63,372 bases of DNA from assembly GCA_025201765.1 (NCBI GenBank), contig MU623509.1, forward strand, positions 1-63,372. The letters are read 5' to 3'. The DNA comes from Daldinia sp. FL1419 (Eukaryota > Ascomycota > Sordariomycetes > Xylariales > Hypoxylaceae). Positions 61,482-63,372 of this stretch are shown here, piece by piece. Made by a program: the position numbers and the translations under genes. Position 1 is the first letter of the stretch. Each line of letters begins with the position of its first letter. The notes beneath the pieces were generated by a model. That model did no database searches and was not told where the DNA came from. It saw only the letters and a program-made list of their open reading frames with translations.

Positions 61482-63372
61482 CTTACAAATTATAATCTTC
61501 TTTTAAAATATATTAATTTTTTAATTTTTTAAATAATATCCATTTAAGCCTAGGATGATCATATATGCTAAATCTGATATATCTCCATACTAAACCTTAT
61601 ATAAAATTTTATTTAAAATATTATAAAATAACTTATTCATAATATATAAAATTATTTATATAATAATCAACTAATATTTATTCAATACCCCATTCTTTCT
61701 AACTTATATAAAAATAATCCTTATCTTAACTTTAAACTTACCAATAATATTTTTAACAAAGTTTTTTAATTAAAATTACTTTATAATTATATATTTAATT
61801 ATTATATTCTTTTATTAATAAAAACATTTGAATTTATTATTAATATATATGCCTAAAATATTTAAAATAATTATATAACATTATTATTCAAGTTTCTCCC
61901 ACTCTTTAAAGAAATCCTTAAAAATTTATAATCAATCTTTTAAGCTTTTAAGCAGAATGGCCCAAGTTATATATAAGAAATTATAAACTATTATTAACCA
62001 ACCCTTATAATTATTAATATCTTAAATATTTATAGATATATTGGTTTTATTTAAATATAATAATTCCAATTTATAAATACTTTTTTTTAAAAATTTTTTA
62101 TAAAATATTTCATTTATTTTACCTTTTATACAGATTTTATATAAATAATATTCTTTTAAGGGTTTTATATTTATAAATATTTTCATTAATTTTTTAAAAT
62201 TTTGATTATTAAAATATCCTAATCTTTTATATTATATTTTAAATAAAAGGTTAAATATAAAGTAGGAGTGAAGAGTTATATTAAAATTTATTATATTAAG
62301 ATAGTTATTCTTTTAATTAATTATATATAGGTTATTTATTTTAATTGTAATTAGGAATATTTTTTCATTTTTAATTTTATAAATTAAGTCTTATTAAAAT
62401 AAAAATTTAATATCTTTATAGGTTAATTATGATATTAAGATAAGATTATAAATTAAATTAGGATAATATATAATATTTAAGATTTTAATTATTTTAAAAT
62501 TCTTATTTATAATAACTTTAATTATTATAATATTTTAAAATTTAAATATAATAATTTTCCCATTAATACTATAAATATATAATTTTTTATACAAATATAA
62601 ATTAATAAATAATATTTTATTATAATAATTAATTTAATTATAACCATTATTAATTATAATTACCTTTTTAAATTTAATTATTAATTTTTTAATTTTAAAT
62701 TTACTTATAACCATAAATCTTAAGGCTTTTAATACCTTTATTATAAATAAATTAATAAATATATAATCCAATATAAGGGCAACTATAAAAACTAATAGTT
62801 TTATTAATATACTTTATATTTAATTATCCTATACCTTATCTAATATATTATACTTTAATTTTTCAGGTAAATATTCCTAAAAAAATCTAGATAAGATATT
62901 TAATTTTAATAGATTTATTAATACCTTAATTATAGTATTATTAAATACTATAAATATTATAATAATTATAAATTTTAATACATTTTAAAAATCTTTATAA
63001 ATTAATGTTATAATAATAGATTTTCCCTTTTTTCCTTTAATTTTTTTAAGTTTATCTTTCGTACTACCTCGCCAACCTTATGGTTATAATTCCAGATATT
63101 TTTAAAAACATTTGGCAAAATTGTAGGTTATAATGTAGCACCTTATAATTACATAATAAATACATATAAAACCTAATCCTTCTTTATATTTTTTACCCTT
63201 ATTAAAATAATTAATTAAAATTATTTTATTATTTTTATTTTTAAACTTTTAAATTTACTTTTTTTATTAAACAAACCTAATAATATTATTAATATTAATA
63301 ATAATTTTAATAATTTAATTAATATTATTTTATAAAGGAATAATATTATAATTTTAAAAAAATATAATAAAA

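Larger units (their letters stand above)
57186..63372 (-). mobile_element. RIP-degraded Ty1/Copia retrotransposon, right copy (inverted)
   Basis: Reads on the minus strand, so its 3' end faces the gene island, mirroring the left copy. RT relic at 58586-58789, post-integrase relic at 61272-61481, gag/integrase-like remnants towards 63372, where the window ends inside the element. It is interrupted by a nested LTR element at 59208-60820. It is somewhat less decayed than the left copy in places (NLGPYLYYLG, NKDKVV and TGTTGG kept). No intact frame remains. Confidence 0.87.

Noticed and set aside
1..63372. CRISPR arrays, tRNA and rRNA genes
   Set aside because: No regularly spaced repeats, and no convincing tRNA cloverleaf or rRNA sequence found by eye; a tRNA scan would be decisive.

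Overview
The window looks like a piece of a filamentous ascomycete (Pezizomycotina) genome. The genes carry short GT-AG introns of about 48-86 nt with CTAAC/CTAAT-type branch points. They encode a Zn2Cys6 regulator, a PDR-type ABC pump and a multimodular NRPS. The flanking transposons carry the signature of repeat-induced point mutation (RIP). The species cannot be named from the sequence; frequent CCTAGGTA-type short repeats may be lineage specific.

Layout. Positions 1-8536 and 57186-63372 are extremely AT-rich transposon graveyards. Between them lies a gene island of about 48.6 kb with ordinary base composition. The two flanks contain the same Ty1/Copia retrotransposon in opposite orientation. 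Both 3' ends (143-bp LTRs) face the island, and the collinear parts are about 4.56 kb each once a nested 1.6-kb non-autonomous LTR element is removed from the right copy. LTR differences, both between the two Copia copies and within the nested element, are transitions only.

The island reads as one secondary-metabolite cluster. From left to right: a bacterial-style glutathione transferase (9271), a short-chain dehydrogenase (10657), a Zn2Cys6 transcription factor (12685), a nine-exon PDR ABC transporter (15728), a class II O-methyltransferase (minus strand, 20834-22392), an MFS transporter (25081), a second glutathione transferase (minus, 28083-28772), a three-module NRPS of about 4126 residues (minus, 29619-42051), a DHA1-type MFS transporter divergent from the NRPS (43090), a 17-exon pyruvate-carboxylase-like biotin enzyme (48354-52938) and a TauD-type Fe(II)/2-oxoglutarate dioxygenase (minus, 53579-54726).

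The proposed working model is inference. The NRPS, read as (partial C)-A-T-E-C-(partial C)-A-T-C-A-T-CT, would build a D-aa1/aa2/aa3 peptide and release it with a terminal condensation-like domain, probably by cyclisation. The SDR, dioxygenase, methyltransferase and one GST would tailor it. The carboxylase would supply an oxaloacetate-derived or unusual carboxylated precursor. The ABC and MFS pumps would export the product under the Zn2Cys6 regulator. The combination of this NRPS layout with a divergent, intron-rich carboxylase is the most unusual content, and I do not recognise it as a characterised pathway. All exon structures were spliced by hand from frame, splice-site and family logic, and no transcript data were available.
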